A DNA stretch of 64,000 nucleotides. It comes from Gari tellinella (lineage: Eukaryota > Mollusca > Bivalvia > Cardiida > Psammobiidae). Below are positions 10,950-23,194 of the stretch, piece after piece (position 1 is the stretch's first letter; the number at the start of each line of letters is the position of its first letter). Both the position numbers and the translations under genes were made by a program. A model generated the notes under the pieces. That model did not search any database. It was given only the letters and a program-made list of their open reading frames with translations, and was not told the origin of the DNA. The DNA lies in the NCBI GenBank assembly GCA_922989275.2, contig OV277862.1:50307786-50371785 (forward strand), given 5' to 3'.

Positions 10950-11605
10950 GTCCGTCTAAAGATTCCAAACCATCCCAAACAAGCCCTAACCTGCCCAAAA
11001 CACTTAAAACCCACACTACGACTTCAATTTAAACTTAAATAATGTATATTCCTAAATACATTTGTATCTAATCAATAAAGCTGTTAAATGGTGTAATTAA
11101 ACTTGAATAATGTATATAAAAAAAAGACCAAAAAGAATTAAATATACGATGTTTGTTTTTTATTTCGATGGGAGCAACACGTACAAAACGAAAGAACATA
11201 TTTATATACAGTTACCATCCTTCAGTGCTGGTGTTAAATGAAATAATCAGCACCAACGGGAAATAACTGTAAAAAGCTATGTTCTTACGTTTTGTACGAG
11301 TTGCTCCCTTTGAACGTAGATTTAGTTTGAATTGAACATTTTTTCATTATTTTAGCTTAAATTTGCCAAAAGCTATGTTCTTACGTTTTCACGGTACGAG
11401 TTGGTCCCTTTGAATGAAACAAACCATCGTAGAATTAATTCTAATTTAACATTTTTTCATTATTTTAGCTTAGATTTGCCAATCTATAAGCTTTATTTGA
11501 TTATATATTAAGGAATTAAAGCAGTTTTGGTTTATTTTTAAAGTTGTTTGGATAGCTTTTGAGTGGTTTTGGGATTTTTTGAGGTTTGGAGTCTATAGAC
11601 GCACC
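10950..11605. mobile_element. Inverted-repeat element with an inner fold-back and duplicated inner block
   Basis: Outer arms: 'gtctaaagattccaaaccat' near 10963 pairs with 'gaggtttggagtctatagac' near 11581. Inner fold-back: 'gggagcaacacgtacaaaac' near 11171 pairs with 'cgttttgtacgagttgctcc' near 11290. The right inner block (agctatgttcttacgttt ... cattattttagctta) is repeated near 11371-11470. No ORF. The superfamily is not recognised. Confidence 0.5.
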
Positions 11606-12134
11606 CCGCTATCATAGTAGTATATAAAGTGTACTATACAATGTTAGAAATGTTTTGAAACACATACCGTTTACACTCCAAACATAAGCAATATACTGAA
11701 TTTTTAAGATAGTTGCAGTTGAATATATTGTGCAAGGCATAAGTAACAGATTCTGAATTAATGTTCTGTACTTACTTTGTCCTGCATTAAGTAACAATAA
11801 ACAGTTAATGGTCTTCATTATTTCCCTTAGTATACTGCTATAGAAAGTATAAACTGTAGATTTAACAATTATATACATCAAACATAACGTCTTATTTGCA
11901 AAACACAACACTTTGATCCGATACAATATATGTGTGTTCTTTAACATGTTTACATGTGTGTCACTCATTACAAACGACATAAACAGCAATGCCAAATCCA
12001 CATTTGTACTTCACAGTAACCTTCAATAAAACCAAATAATTTGATACAGCAATCTAACCATATAACGACCTTAAAAAGCTATGATTATATTTGTTTTTTT
12101 GGTGCTCATTTCTGCATTGTGCAAGACGACGGTA
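11606..12134. other. AT-rich DNA, nothing recognised
   Basis: A 129-codon open reading on the minus strand (11612-12001) has no domain, a membrane-like low-complexity composition and no splice context. I do not call it a gene. Confidence 0.4.
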
Positions 12135-12349
12135 CAGTGGGAAAAACGTTATTCTTTCTTAACACAAACGTTGATTCTAAATATAGTATGCCCTTGCAAA
12201 CAATTTGGAGCCAGATCAGACGGCTTCTGACCAGGCTGTTTTCCACTTAGAATAGAAACTTGCAATTTTCAAACAGCTGTGAATTTCTGCATTTTATTGC
12301 AATGCATATGGTTTAATTTAAACGGGAAAGAAGAACGTTATTAACACTG
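12135..12349 (+). mobile_element. MITE family A, internally deleted core
   Basis: CAGTGGGAAAAACGTTATTC after TA 12133-12134 and 'gaacgttattaacactg' before TA. The hairpin is largely deleted (ggagccagatcagacggctt then ctgaccaggct). Confidence 0.75.
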
Positions 12350-12691
12350 TAAAGAAAGAAAGTTCCCAAAACAGTTGCTTATATTTGAACGCAATCATGT
12401 GTCAATTTGATTGGTCGTAAAAACAGGTTTTGATGTGTACATCGGCACTATAGTTTGTCCAAGGTTTTATATTGGATATGTCGTGTGTTTGCTGTTTCTC
12501 TGTCTTTCCATTAGGAATATTGCCATCCAAACCTAAGTCAAACATCGATAATTTGAACTCGCTTTAAAAAAGCGGTTATACAAATATGTCACATTTAATA
12601 CCTACCTTAAATTTTCAACATTGATATAAAGGTATGTTCGACATGAGCCGATGCGTGTAATTAAATTCTAACCATAGAAGAAAGTCTTGTA

Positions 12692-12937
12692 CAGTGGAGA
12701 ATCTGTTATTCTTTCCCGTTTAAACGCAAACGTACGCAAACGCAAAGCACTAAAACGTAGAAAAGAACAATTTTTGGACAATTCTGATATTTCATGTTTA
12801 TCTTGGTGGCAAACAGTTTGGAGCCTGATCAGACGCCGGGTTACCCGGCGTCTGATCTGGCTCCAAACTGTTTGTATTGTAAATAATAGTTTTAGCGTAA
12901 ACGCGTTTATTGGGAAAGAATAACGTTTTCCCCACTG
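12692..12937 (-). mobile_element. MITE family A, complete
   Basis: CAGTGGAGAATCTGTTATTC at the left and 'cgttttccccactg' at the right, with TA on both sides. It is nearly identical to the copy at 5688-5933, which points to recent amplification. Confidence 0.9.
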
Positions 12938-13182
12938 TACATTTGTTTAAAGCGAGTGAGTTATCGAGAATTAACAGTTAACTGATTTCATTTTGAAAGT
13001 TCGAAAATAATATACGTGTATGCCGATTAGGTAATTTACGCACTTTGATGGGGTGAGCATTGTGATTACTTTCATGTCAAAATGAATATTGATAAGATTA
13101 AACCTAAATCATTAAGAGAACGAGTAAAAGAGGAGACCATGCATGTTGTTTAACATTTTGCCAGCATGAACATGAACTGAGT

Positions 13183-13740
13183 GTTAACCATTTCACTCTC
13201 AATGGCGTCATAAAGCGTATTTGCAAACAGTTTTGATTCTGATCAGACGTGACGTCTGATCAGGATCATATAGGAGTAAATGTTTAAGACAAGCTGATCT
13301 CAAAAAATTCTAGAGCCTTGGCGAGCTGAATAACTCTATTCTAGACTAGTTTGAGATCAACCCGTCTTAAACATCGACGAGTGGCAGATTCTTTTTCACA
13401 CATGATTAACGATTTTAAGTTATTTTTAAAGCAATAATATGCTTTTTTTAATGCCAGTGACGTAATAACGCCTTTATAAGTAGTGACGTTAAAGTGACGT
13501 CATCAAATCAATCTCGCACATGTTGGAGACAAGGATATTCGTGATCGTTGTTCGCTATAGAAAACAATGGTAGTTATGTGAGAAAAGCTGTTTACTACTT
13601 TTTTTTTAAATTACGTCAGTTATACTACCTTAAATCTAACTTTGAAACTATATTGCAGACAACAATATTGAACCAGAAGACAATGTGACGGTGAACCTCA
13701 AGATCCGGAAAGGTTTAAGGAAATGTTGTGATTTTTCACT
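13183..13740 (+). mobile_element. MITE family F interrupted by another fold-back
   Basis: Family F left end (ttaaccatttcactctcaat), core 'gcaaacagttttgattctga' and right part (accttaaatctaactttgaa, then attgcagacaacaatattga). Inserted inside, at about 13276-13375, is a fold-back with arms 'gtttaagacaagctgatctc' and 'gagatcaacccgtcttaaac'. The stretch 13385-13610 is unassigned and also separates the F halves. Confidence 0.55.
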
Positions 13741-14336
13741 GATATGGATTGTGTATTTTACTTTCTATACTACTTAGGCTGCTGGCCAATAATGTTAACC
13801 ATCCCCCCATAGGGGGACTTTTGGTCACTATGTTTTTCTGAAAGCCCAGGGTCTGTAGGTTCAAATCCTATTTTCTGCACTTTGAACGTTGGGGCTTTAG
13901 TCTAAAATTTGACTTTGAAGATTACCTCCCCTTGCATAAATGGAGAAATACGTAATTGTATGTGTAGTTGTTGCACTAATATATATATTTTTTATTAAAC
14001 TTATATATCTAACACAAAATGATTCATTTATGCAATATAACTAACTGAACGCAAAAAATGCAAAAACAATTGGACATAACTCAAATTTTATTTAAATTAT
14101 CTCCCCTTAAAAGTACAGAATGCAATTTTTATACAAAACAAGTCACTTTTCCCTTTATAAATGTTGAATACATATCATAGAAACAAGATCTAATCACGAA
14201 ACCTTCTTTACATGAAAGCCTTATATGTCCACAAACTAAATATATAACCTTTGGGTTATACAGCACAGTCTTTTGTGTGTAATTGAACAAAAATATTACC
14301 TCCCTTTTTTAATTCCTGTCATATTGTTATAGTAGA

Positions 14337-15250
14337 GGGCATTTAAAATTTTGGGGGGAAAAATGCACAGAAATGATTTTTGTGTTTTCATATGCCCCAG
14401 TATGTACCGAATAACAGAAAAATAATCTAGGAAAATCAAATGATGCGAAATCCGATTTTTTGGGGTAAAATGGTTGAATTGATAAACGAAAATGATAATT
14501 TTTGGAATGTCCATACTGTGACCCTGGGTATTAACATAAAGGCTCCAAATTTACAAATTAGACTGACAGTTATATCCACTGTGGAATAGTACTAATTAGG
14601 ATAAATACAATTTTCAATAAATGGTTCTTTTTGGGTGAAAATCATGAATATATTAAACAAAAACCCAAATTTGGAGATTTTAGTAGAGATTCCCTGGCGT
14701 CAAACATCCAAATAAAGGAAAAGATGCACAGAAATGGTTTTTGTGTTTTCATATGGTAGAGCATGTACCAAATAACAGAAGAAAAATCTAGGAAAATCAA
14801 ATCATGCGAAATATGTTTTTTGAGGCAAAACTATTGAAATAATAAATGAAAACGCCAATTTTAGGGATTTCAGTACTGTGTCGTTGGTGATCAATTTAAA
14901 AGCTCCAAATTTACAGGCTAGATACTTATACATCTCTATTGTGAAATAGTACTGTTAAGGATAACTTAAACATTAAAAAATGTATTTGGGGGTAAAATTG
15001 TTGAAAAAATAAATGAAAACGCGAATTTTTTGGATTTCCCTACTGTGAACGTGGATATTAATATAAATACACCAAATATGCAGGTTAGACAAACAATCGT
15101 TTTAACTGTGTAATGGTTCTAGTAAGGATAAATAAAACTTTCAAAAAACTGATTTTTGGGGTTAAATTGTCAAAATATTAAACCAAAATCACCCATTTTT
15201 GGGATTTTCGTAGACAATCCCTGCCATCAAAATCAAAATTGATTAATGTG
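14337..15250. repeat. Diverged long tandem repeats inside the composite element
   Basis: The phrase 'tgcacagaaatg(a/g)tttttgtg' recurs about 360 bp apart (14363, 14723). 'actgtg...gctccaaatttaca' recurs near 14515, 14875 and, more diverged, 15040. Units are roughly 165-360 bp and variable. Confidence 0.6.
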
Positions 15251-15433
15251 TTATAATATGCTTTAATATGTATTAAATAGTAGAACAATAATCCTTTGTT
15301 GCCAATAACATGTTATTTTACAACATTATCAAGTGAAAAGCATTCAATTTTATGGTTGCTTTAAATAAAAGAAATTTGATGGGAGTAAGATAATTGCCTC
15401 CCTTTCAAACAAAACAAGAAGAATAAAAATTAG

Positions 15434-18302
15434 AGGAGATCCACCAACGGATACAGTGTTAGAAAGGTTATACATGTATAGAGGTGGTGATGTATCCGTT
15501 GGTGGACCGCCTTTAGACAACATTTTAGCACTGTATTAGTTGGTGGACGGCCTTTAGATAAATTGTGGCACTACATCAGTTGGGGGACGCTTCTAGATAA
15601 CCTTTCTAGCACTGTATCCGTTGGTGGACAGCCTGTAGATAACATTTTAGCATTGAATCCGTTGATGGACCGCCTTTAAATAAAGTTTTAGCACTGTATC
15701 CGTTGGTGGATGACCTCTAGAAATGGTTTCTAGCACTATATCCATTGGTGGACGTCCTCTAGATAATGTTTCTAGCACTGTATCCGTTAGTGGACCTCCT
15801 ATAGATAACGTTTCTAGCACTATATCTGTTGGTGGGTAACCTCTAGGAAAGGTTTCAAACACTAAATCCATTGGTGGACGTCCTCTAGAGAAGGTTTCTA
15901 GCACTGTATATGTTGGTGATTGGCTGTAGATAACGTTCCTAGCACTGTATCTGTTGGTGTACCGCCAGTATATACCATTTCCAGCACTGTTCCCGTTGGT
16001 GGATCGACTCTAGATAACGTTTAAAAAACTTTATCCGTTGGTGGACCGCCTCTACAAAAGGTTTTTAGCACTATATCCGCTGGTGGACTGCCTTTAGATA
16101 ACGTTGTACATAGCACTGTATCCGTTTATGGACCGCCTGAAAATAACGTTTCTAGCACTGTTTCCGTTAGTTGACCGACTTTAGATACCGTTTAAAGCAC
16201 TGTTTCCGTTGATGAACCGTCTGTAGATAACGTTTTAAGCACTGTATCCGTTGGTGGACCGCCTTTAGATAACTTTGTACATAGCACTGTATCCGTTTAT
16301 GGACCGCCTGAAAATAACGTTTCTAGCACTGTTTCCGTTAGTTGACCGACTTTAGATACCGTTTAAAGCACTGTTTCCGTTGATGAACCGTCTGTAGATA
16401 CCGTTTTAAGCACTGTATCCGTTGGTGGACCGCCTCTAAAAAATATTTCTAGCACTGTTTCCGTTGATGAACGGCCTCTAGAAAAGGTTTCTGACACTGT
16501 ATCCATAAGAAGACGTCCTCTAGAAAACGTTTCTAGCACTGTATTCGTTGGTTGACCTCCGGTAAATAACATTTCTCTGTTGGTGGACCTCCTGTAGATT
16601 ACGTTTTTAGCACTGTATCCGTTGGTGTAATTCCTGTAGATAACGTTTTAGCACTGTATCCGTTGGTGGACCTCCTGTAGATAACATTTCTAGCACTGTA
16701 TCCCTTGGTGGACCCCCTGTCGATAACATTTCTAGCACTGTATCCGCTGGTGGACCGCCTGTAGATAACGTTTCCAGTACTGTATCCGTTGGTAGACTGC
16801 CTTTAGAAAACGTTTAAAGAACTGTATCCGTTGGTGGACCGCCTCTACATTTGGTTTTAGCACTGTATCCGCTGGTAGACCGCCTGTTGATAACGTTTGG
16901 AGCACTGTATCAGTTGGTGGACCTCCTCTTGATAACGTTTCTAGCAATGTATCCGTTGATGGACTGCCTCTAGAAAACGTTTCTAGCACTGTATCCGTTG
17001 GTGGACTATCTCTAGATAACCTTTTTAGCACTGTACCCGTTGGTGAACCACCTAGATAACTTTAGTAGCACTGTATCCGTTGGTTGAATGCCTCTACATA
17101 ACGTTTAAAGCACTGTATCCGCTGGTGGACCTCCTCTTGATAATGTTTCTAGAAATGTATCTGTTGGGGGACCGCCTATATGTAACGTTTCTAGCACTGT
17201 ATCCGTTAGTGAACTGCCTCTAGATAACTTTTTAGCACTGTATCCGTTTGTGGACCGCCTCTACAAAAGGTTTCAAGCACTGTGTCGGTTTATGAACCGT
17301 CTCTTGTAAAGGTTCTAGCACTGAATCCGTTGGTGGAACGCCTCTTTGTTGCTTTTTAGCACTGTATCGGTTGGTGGACCGCCTCTAGATAACGTTTAAA
17401 GCACTGTATCTGTTGGTGGATTGCTTCTATATAACTTTTTAGCGCTGTATCTATTGGTGGACAGCTGTATCTGTTGGTGGATCGCTTCTAGCTAACATTT
17501 TAGCGCCGTATCTGTTGGTGGACCGCCTGTATATAACATTTAAAGCACTGTATATGATGGTTGACCGCCACTAGATAACCTTTTAGCACTGTACTTGTTG
17601 GTGGACCGCCTCTAGATAACGTTTAAAGCACTGTATATATTGGTGGACCACCTCTGGATAACTTTTTAGCACTATATCCGTTGATGAACCGCCTCTAGAT
17701 AAGTTTTTTAGACATGTATCCATAGGTGGACCGCCTTTAGATAACGTTTTAGCCCTGTATAATTATGTTAGTGGAACGCCTCTAGAAAGGGTTTCTAGCA
17801 TTGTATCCGTTGATGGACCACCTCAATATACTGTTTATAGCAGTGTATCCGTTGGTGAACAGTGTGTTGATAACTTCCATTAATGGACCGCATCTATATA
17901 ATGTTTCTAGTACTGTATTTGTTGTTGGACCGCCTCTATATAACCTATATAGCACTATCTGTTTGTGGACCGCCTCTACAAAAGGTTTGTAGCACTGTTC
18001 CCGTTGGTGGCCCGAATCTAGATAAGGGAATTAGCACTGTATCCGTGGGTTTCCCTCCTCTAGATAACGTTTGTCGTACTGTATCCGTTGGTGTACCGCC
18101 AGTATATGCCGTTTTCAGCACTGTATCCGTTGGTGGACTGCCTCTAGATAACTATTATAGCACTGTATCCGTTGGTGGACTGCCTCTAGATAACTATTAT
18201 AGCACTGTATCCGTTGATGGACCGCCTCTACAAAAGGGTTGTAGCACTGTATCGGTCGGTGGGCCGCCTCTAGAAAAGGTGTTTAGCACTGTATCCGTGT
18301 AC
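15434..18302 (+). repeat. Minisatellite array of a 42-bp unit, about 65-70 copies
   Basis: Each unit contains GCACTGTATCCGTTGGTGGA followed by a variant of CCGCCTCTAGATAACGTTTC. The first unit (about 15436-15470) is inverted relative to the rest. A block of about 171 bp with 'tgtacatagcactg' is repeated at about 16105 and 16276, and one unit is duplicated exactly at about 18130 and 18172. Because 42 is a multiple of three, open frames with a 14-residue period appear on both strands (for example 16732-17031 minus and 17883-18317 plus). They are not taken as genes because frames break often and no start or splice context exists. Confidence 0.9.
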
Positions 18303-19054
18303 TATCCATTTCCATGATCCATGATTTCTACGTAATTCTCCGAATCTTATTTCTTACAGTTATTAACTGTATTCAAGTCTTTGTCGGTAGTTTTGTTATT
18401 TCATAATTTAAGACAATATTTTCCACGAAAATAAAATAAATGTATGCTAGAAAACATCCTCACTATACCCAGTTGAATATTTTATCATCATTTAAAGAAA
18501 AATTAGGTTTTCAAGTAGCTTTAAATGTAATAAAACTATGAATTAACTAGTTTTTATTGTATTTGATATATTCAAGGGGAGATAATTCAGTAAAAAGTAA
18601 GAAAACACTCGTTTCTATCGATTGTTTGGATAGATATTATGTCTCCATAAAAACAATGGTGATATCAGTGAAGAACAGCTATTTTGCGACTAAAACAAGT
18701 CATCATTACATTATCTATCAGAATTTAATTTTCACAAAGGGGAGGTAATTTCAATTTGCTCTGACAAGGTAAAGCCCCAACGTACAAAGTGCAGAAAAAC
18801 AGAATGTACTCGGAAGACCATGAGGTTTCAGAAAAGTATGGTGTTCAAAAGTCCCCACATGGGTGGAGGGGGGTGTTCAGTAGCTCGAAGTCTAACTTAG
18901 ACGCTTTCACTTAAGGACTTTGCAACCAATTGTGTTACAATAGTTCTACCTTCCACAGTTCCCAAAGTAAAATGCGTCTCTCACTTAAAACATTATCAGA
19001 TTTTAAACGGCATCACATACCAATTAACATCTTTCGAGTAATAGGTAAGTTACA

Positions 19055-20330
19055 TTTATTAATCATGTTTGATATACAAGGAACAACATATGGGAATAAC
19101 CCACAGTACTCTGAGCCTAGATATTGGGCACGAAGCATCATCTACATGTCCTCTATTTTATATCCCTGGGGTAAAAAAGCCCCCTCCCTGTGTCACAGTT
19201 TTACATAGAGTTACAGTGGAGAAAACGTTATTCTCTCCCAAAAAACGCGTTTACGCTAATACTATTATTTCCACTGCAAACAGTTTGGAGCCAGATCAGA
19301 CGTAGGGTAACCCGGCGTATGATCAGGCTCCAAACTGTTTGTCATTAATGTTAAAATCAACTTTCAGAAGTGTGAAAAAGTTGTTATTTTCTGCATTTTA
19401 GTGGTTTGCGTTTGCGTTTCGTTTGCGTTTAAACGGGAAAGAATAACGTTTTCTCCACTGTATATCGTGAAATTTTCAAACATCTTCTTCTTAAAAACTA
19501 ATCCGACCAGCGCTTTGATATTTGACATGGTGTCACTTATAGAGGTTTTCTACCATTATTGATGAAATGGTGTCGGTCCGTTGCATATCACGGCCACAAT
19601 AGCTAACGATAGATTGTTTCAAAGAAAATTTAAAAAACCTTCTCGTCTAAATCCAAAGTACCCTGAGCTTAGATATTTGGCACAAAGCATCATCTACAGG
19701 TCCTCTGTCAAGAATAATGGAATTATACCCATCAGGTCGAGAAAAAAAAACACGTCCGGTGTCACAGTTTTACATAGAGATATATATTAAAATCTTCAAA
19801 TATCTTCTTCTCTGAAACTAATCAGATCTTTCAAAGAAACCCTAAAAAGTCAGCTGATCTCAAGAAACTAGATGGATTTGAGTATTAACTTACGAAAATG
19901 ATTCAAGGGTAATCATCTACAAATTTTCTTAAAACTTTCTTCCTAACTTAAACAAAACAATATTACTGCCAGTAGGTTTGGAAGGTTTCATATATATTTT
20001 CATTGGACGCTTACATTGAAAGCTGAGATTGTTCAAATTATGTCAAAATTATTCAGCCCGTGGGTCACAAATTTTACATAGGAATATACTAGTAAAAACT
20101 TAAAACATCTTCTTCTCCAAAACCTAAAGGTTTAGAGTTGTGAAGTTTGGTTCGTAGCATACTATGGTGGATCTTCACCAAGGTTGTTCAAATGTTGTCC
20201 CTTGCATCAAAATTAGCCAGCTCCGGGTGCATACATTTAACTAAAACATTTCTGAAATGTTCTCTGGCAAAATTGTTCCAATTATTGCCCATGAGGTTAT
20301 ACTCAGCAATCTATTGACACAATCATATTG
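19055..20330. repeat. Degenerate tandem repeats of a dispersed intergenic type
   Basis: Phrases such as 'gcttagatatttggcacaaa', 'gcatcatctacaggtcctct' and 'gtcacagttttacatagaga' followed by 'catcttcttctc' recur near 19100-19210, 19490-19830 and 20040-20200. A family A MITE (19214-19460) is inserted in it. Confidence 0.6.
19214..19460 (+). mobile_element. MITE family A, complete
   Basis: CAGTGGAGAAAACGTTATTC and its inverse, TA at 19212-19213 and 19461-19462. Core in the A/A orientation, with small changes at the apex (cgtagggtaacccggcg). It is inserted in the degenerate repeat at 19055-20330. Confidence 0.9.
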
Positions 20331-20476
20331 TCATAATTTCTCAGCTTTCCAAGCTATTTTACAATACATCAGTGCTTCCAGCTGATAGATTAAGGGTCGT
20401 ATGTGGCTCTTGTCAAGTGGAGTGTTGAATTCAAATGCGTAAAAGGCGTATTTATGGACCAATGGGTAAAAAACTA

Positions 20477-20722
20477 CAGTGGAGAATCTGTTATTCTTTC
20501 CCAATAAACGCGTTTACGCTAAAACTATTATTTACAATACAAACAGTTTGGAGCCAGATCAGACGCCGGGTAACCCGGCGTCTGATCAGGCTCCAAACTG
20601 TTTGCCACCAAGATAAACATGAATTATCAGAATTGTCTAAAAGTTGTTCTTTTCTACGTTTTAGTGTTTTGCGTTTGCGTACGTTTGCGTTTAAACGGGA
20701 AAGAATAACAGATTCTCCAATG
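20477..20722 (+). mobile_element. MITE family A, right end mutated
   Basis: CAGTGGAGAATCTGTTATTC after TA at the left. The right end reads cagattctccaatgg instead of ...ctccactg. The core hairpin at 20539-20606 is perfect apart from the family mismatch. Confidence 0.85.
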
Positions 20723-21168
20723 GAATGGCTATGTATGGCTGTAATTTACCTGTATTAAGGGTGTCTTCTGGCTAAATGTGCTTAAGCAGCTGTCGGACGA
20801 TCCGCTGGTTAGATTTGTTTCAGCCATCCTTTCCACCTGAAATTAACAACAAACATGCATATATAAATTTATATATATCTATTGTTATCTGAGTGGCAAC
20901 TAATAGGAACCGGATTATCTGACAAGATGTTAAAATGTTTGCAGTGGAAATAAATGTTTTTGTATGCACTTACGTGTTTCCCATACATATCCAAATAAAA
21001 TGTCATTTAAGTAATTTGATGCCCAATTTTTACAAAACTTACATCAACGTCGTGTCTTGCACGTCTGTATACTATATATAATAAAACATCATCTGTTGTT
21101 ACTACTTTACACCAATACCTAATTAGTCTGACAAGAATGAGAGAATATTTGACAGAATAATGGTATTA
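20723..21168. other. Intronic DNA, nothing recognised
   Basis: AT-rich sequence without repeats I can name. Confidence 0.4.
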
Positions 21169-21414
21169 CAGTGGAGAATCTGTTATTCTTTCCCGTTTAA
21201 ACGCAAACGTACGCAAACGCAAAACACTAAAACGTAGAAAAGTACAACTTTTTGACAATTCTGATAATTCATGTTTATCTTGGTGGCAAACAGTTTGGAG
21301 CCTGATCAGACGCCGGGTTACCCGGCGTCTGATATGGCTCCAAACTGTTTGCACTGCAAATAATAGTTTTAGCGTAAACGCGTTTATTGGGAAAGAATAA
21401 CGTTTTCTCCACTG
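21169..21414 (-). mobile_element. MITE family A, complete
   Basis: CAGTGGAGAATCTGTTATTC at left, cgttttctccactg at right, with TA duplications. T/T mismatch orientation. Confidence 0.9.
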
Positions 21415-21550
21415 TAACCATTATTTTGTGTAAAGTATTGATTTTGCATATCTTAATGACGTTTACAGATAATTTTGATCCAGATCCAAACTCTTTGCCG
21501 CTCAGATAATATTCAAAAGCCAACTTGCGAAGAAAGCACACTTTCAGATA

Positions 21551-21796
21551 CAGTGGAGAAAACGTTATTCTTTCACATTAAACGCGTTTACGCTAAATCT
21601 ATTATTTCCATTGCAAACAGTTTAGAGCCAGATCAGACGCCGGGTAACCCGGCGTCTGATCAAGCTCTAAACTGTATGCCACTCATATTAAAATGAACAG
21701 TCAGACTTATCATATAATTGCCATTTTCTCTATTTTATTGCAATGCGTTTGCGTTTCGTTGCGTTTAAACGGGAAAGAATAACGTTTTCTCCACTG
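21551..21796 (+). mobile_element. MITE family A, complete
   Basis: CAGTGGAGAAAACGTTATTC at left and its inverse at right, TA at 21549-21550 and 21797-21798. The arms read 'tagagcc' and 'gctcta' where other copies read 'ggagcc' and 'gctcc', so matched changes occurred in both arms. Confidence 0.9.
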
Positions 21797-21932
21797 TATG
21801 AACAGTTCAACATTTGTTTTAAAGAGACAATGTGATCGGTATGAGAATGGTAAACAATATAGATCTTTAGCAAAACATGTAATCAACTTGTGCCTGGATA
21901 TTGACATCAACTCTCCCTTTGTGCTTGCTTAA

Positions 21933-22174
21933 CTCTTTACCTGATAGCCTATTTCTAGAATTGAAAATAGGTTACTACTTAAAGCAGGTTGAAAGTAAAG
22001 CAGAATGCGCTTAATGCGCATTCTGCTTTACTTTCAGCCTGCTTTAAGCTATCCTGTGCTAGAATATATTGAAAATTTTCCCTATAATATATATTAAATT
22101 AGTAAATTGGAACTATTTTCTTCTGCGGATGAATAAATAAGATTCGCTAAAAGTCGCTTCTATGGGGTAAAGGG
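21933..22174 (-). mobile_element. MITE family B
   Basis: TTAA at 21929-21932 and 22175-22178. Hairpin from 'cttaaagcaggttgaaagta' to 'ctttcagcctgctttaag', the reverse orientation of the family. Confidence 0.85.
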
Positions 22175-22368
22175 TTAATGAAATCAGTGTAGGTAAACAA
22201 AGGTGATCTAAAGACACTGCACTGTTTGTCCATACAGCAGATAATTTCATATGAAATAGCAAACAGCGTCTTCTTCTTCTTGTAGCTTTTTAACGTCTCA
22301 CCCTAGCGGATTTCACGCTTTTCTTGGGGAACACTAGCAAACAGTGTGCATCCTGATAAGACCTTTAA

Positions 22369-22612
22369 CTCTTTGAACCCTATAGTCACGCATATATGCG
22401 TCAATTGCAAAAGTGTACCTGTGGGGTTGTAAACTTGTCATATGCAAACAGTGTAGACCCTGATCAGAGGGCTTCTTAAGAAGCCCTCTGATCAGGGTCT
22501 ACACTGTTTGTCATTTTGACATATATTGTAAAAATCAACCCTTAAAGTAAAAAATGGACTAGACTAAATTGAAAACTAGAATTGTTCATTTGAGGTTTCA
22601 GGGAGGAAAGAG
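22369..22612 (-). mobile_element. MITE family D
   Basis: TTAA at 22365-22368 and 22613-22616. It contains 'tttgaaccctatagtcacgc' at one end and 'aggtttcagggaggaaagag' at the other. The core is a perfect hairpin with arms 'gcaaacagtgtagaccctga' and 'cagggtctacactgtttg'. Confidence 0.85.
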
Positions 22613-22920
22613 TTAAGAGCTGGAAACGTTTTCACGAAGTAAGTATTAGTTTTACCCCTTGACGGCCATGACATCTTATTATTAAACCAAATATCGTCTG
22701 GGTTTTATTTATTAAATTTAAATGGTAGATCTACGTGTATTTATGTAAAAGCGACTGAAATGAAGATGCCAAATTGATTTTTTAAAGAAACAAATTCACG
22801 ATAAATGAAAGATTATGGTATTGTGCAAAAGTTATTGCAATAAAAATGTATCTTGTCTTAAAACTCAGCATTAGGAATATTATTGGTCTGATTTAGTTTT
22901 TACTTTTATACATATTTCCT
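22613..22920. other. Intronic DNA, nothing recognised
   Basis: AT-rich, no repeats I can name. Confidence 0.4.
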
Positions 22921-22924
22921 TTTC

Positions 22925-23035
22925 CGCATGGTTCGAATCCCGACCTAGTTCAGCTTTTCTTTCTTTCTTTCATTTCTAGATGACCATCTTGTGTCGATGG
23001 GACGTAAAACACCACGCATTCATTGTTTCTTTGAA
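22925..23035 (+). mobile_element. SINE fragment
   Basis: A tRNA-type B-box, GGTTCGAATCCCG, at about 22930 is followed by a short T/C-rich run and 'cgatgggacgtaaaacacca', a tail type common in bivalve SINEs. No A-box is visible, so it is 5' truncated. Strand is inferred from the box. Confidence 0.55.
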
Positions 23036-23194
23036 CAGTACTTTTAAACACAATTCCTTTTCATAAACTAATATTTACGTGACCATAAAGGTGCCCGACA
23101 TACTTATACAAAAACAATTGTTGAGGCAAAATCAGTCTCTAAAACATTGAAATGAGTGTCAAATAGTTTGGATCCTGAATAGGCGTCACGGTGG

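Larger units (their letters stand above)
13794..18882. mobile_element. Composite element with long degenerate inverted ends and a minisatellite body (about 5.1 kb)
   Basis: The left end at 13794-13990 and the inverse of 18690-18882 align over most of their length: GGGGGACTTTTGGTCAC against GTGGGGACTTTTGAACAC, then TTTTTCTGAAA..., TTTTCTGCACTTTGAACGTT against TTTTCTGCACTTTGTACGTT, GGGGCTTTA, and ATTACCTCCCC. Inside are diverged repeats (14.1-15.4 kb) and a long 42-bp tandem array (15.43-18.30 kb). There is no transposase reading. No exact target duplication was seen. The left end contains a GGTTCAAATCC box like a tRNA B-box, but no A-box. It looks like a non-autonomous element that carries satellite DNA. 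Confidence 0.6.

Noticed and set aside
11612..12001. 129-codon minus-strand open frame
   Set aside because: AT-rich sequence, no domain, no homologous exon structure and no splice signals that fit the neighbouring gene.
13850..13880. tRNA gene or SINE head, from the GGTTCAAATCC box
   Set aside because: No A-box or cloverleaf; it lies in the inverted end of the composite element, and the right end lacks the box.
15647..15904. Repetitive protein with a 14-residue period
   Set aside because: It is a reading of the 42-bp minisatellite. Frames are broken many times and there is no start or splice context.
15434..18302. CRISPR array, because of many regularly spaced repeats
   Set aside because: Units are contiguous 42-bp repeats with gradual divergence and no unique spacers, in eukaryotic DNA.
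17883..18317. 144-codon open frame rich in VSVGGPP
   Set aside because: Same minisatellite on the other strand.
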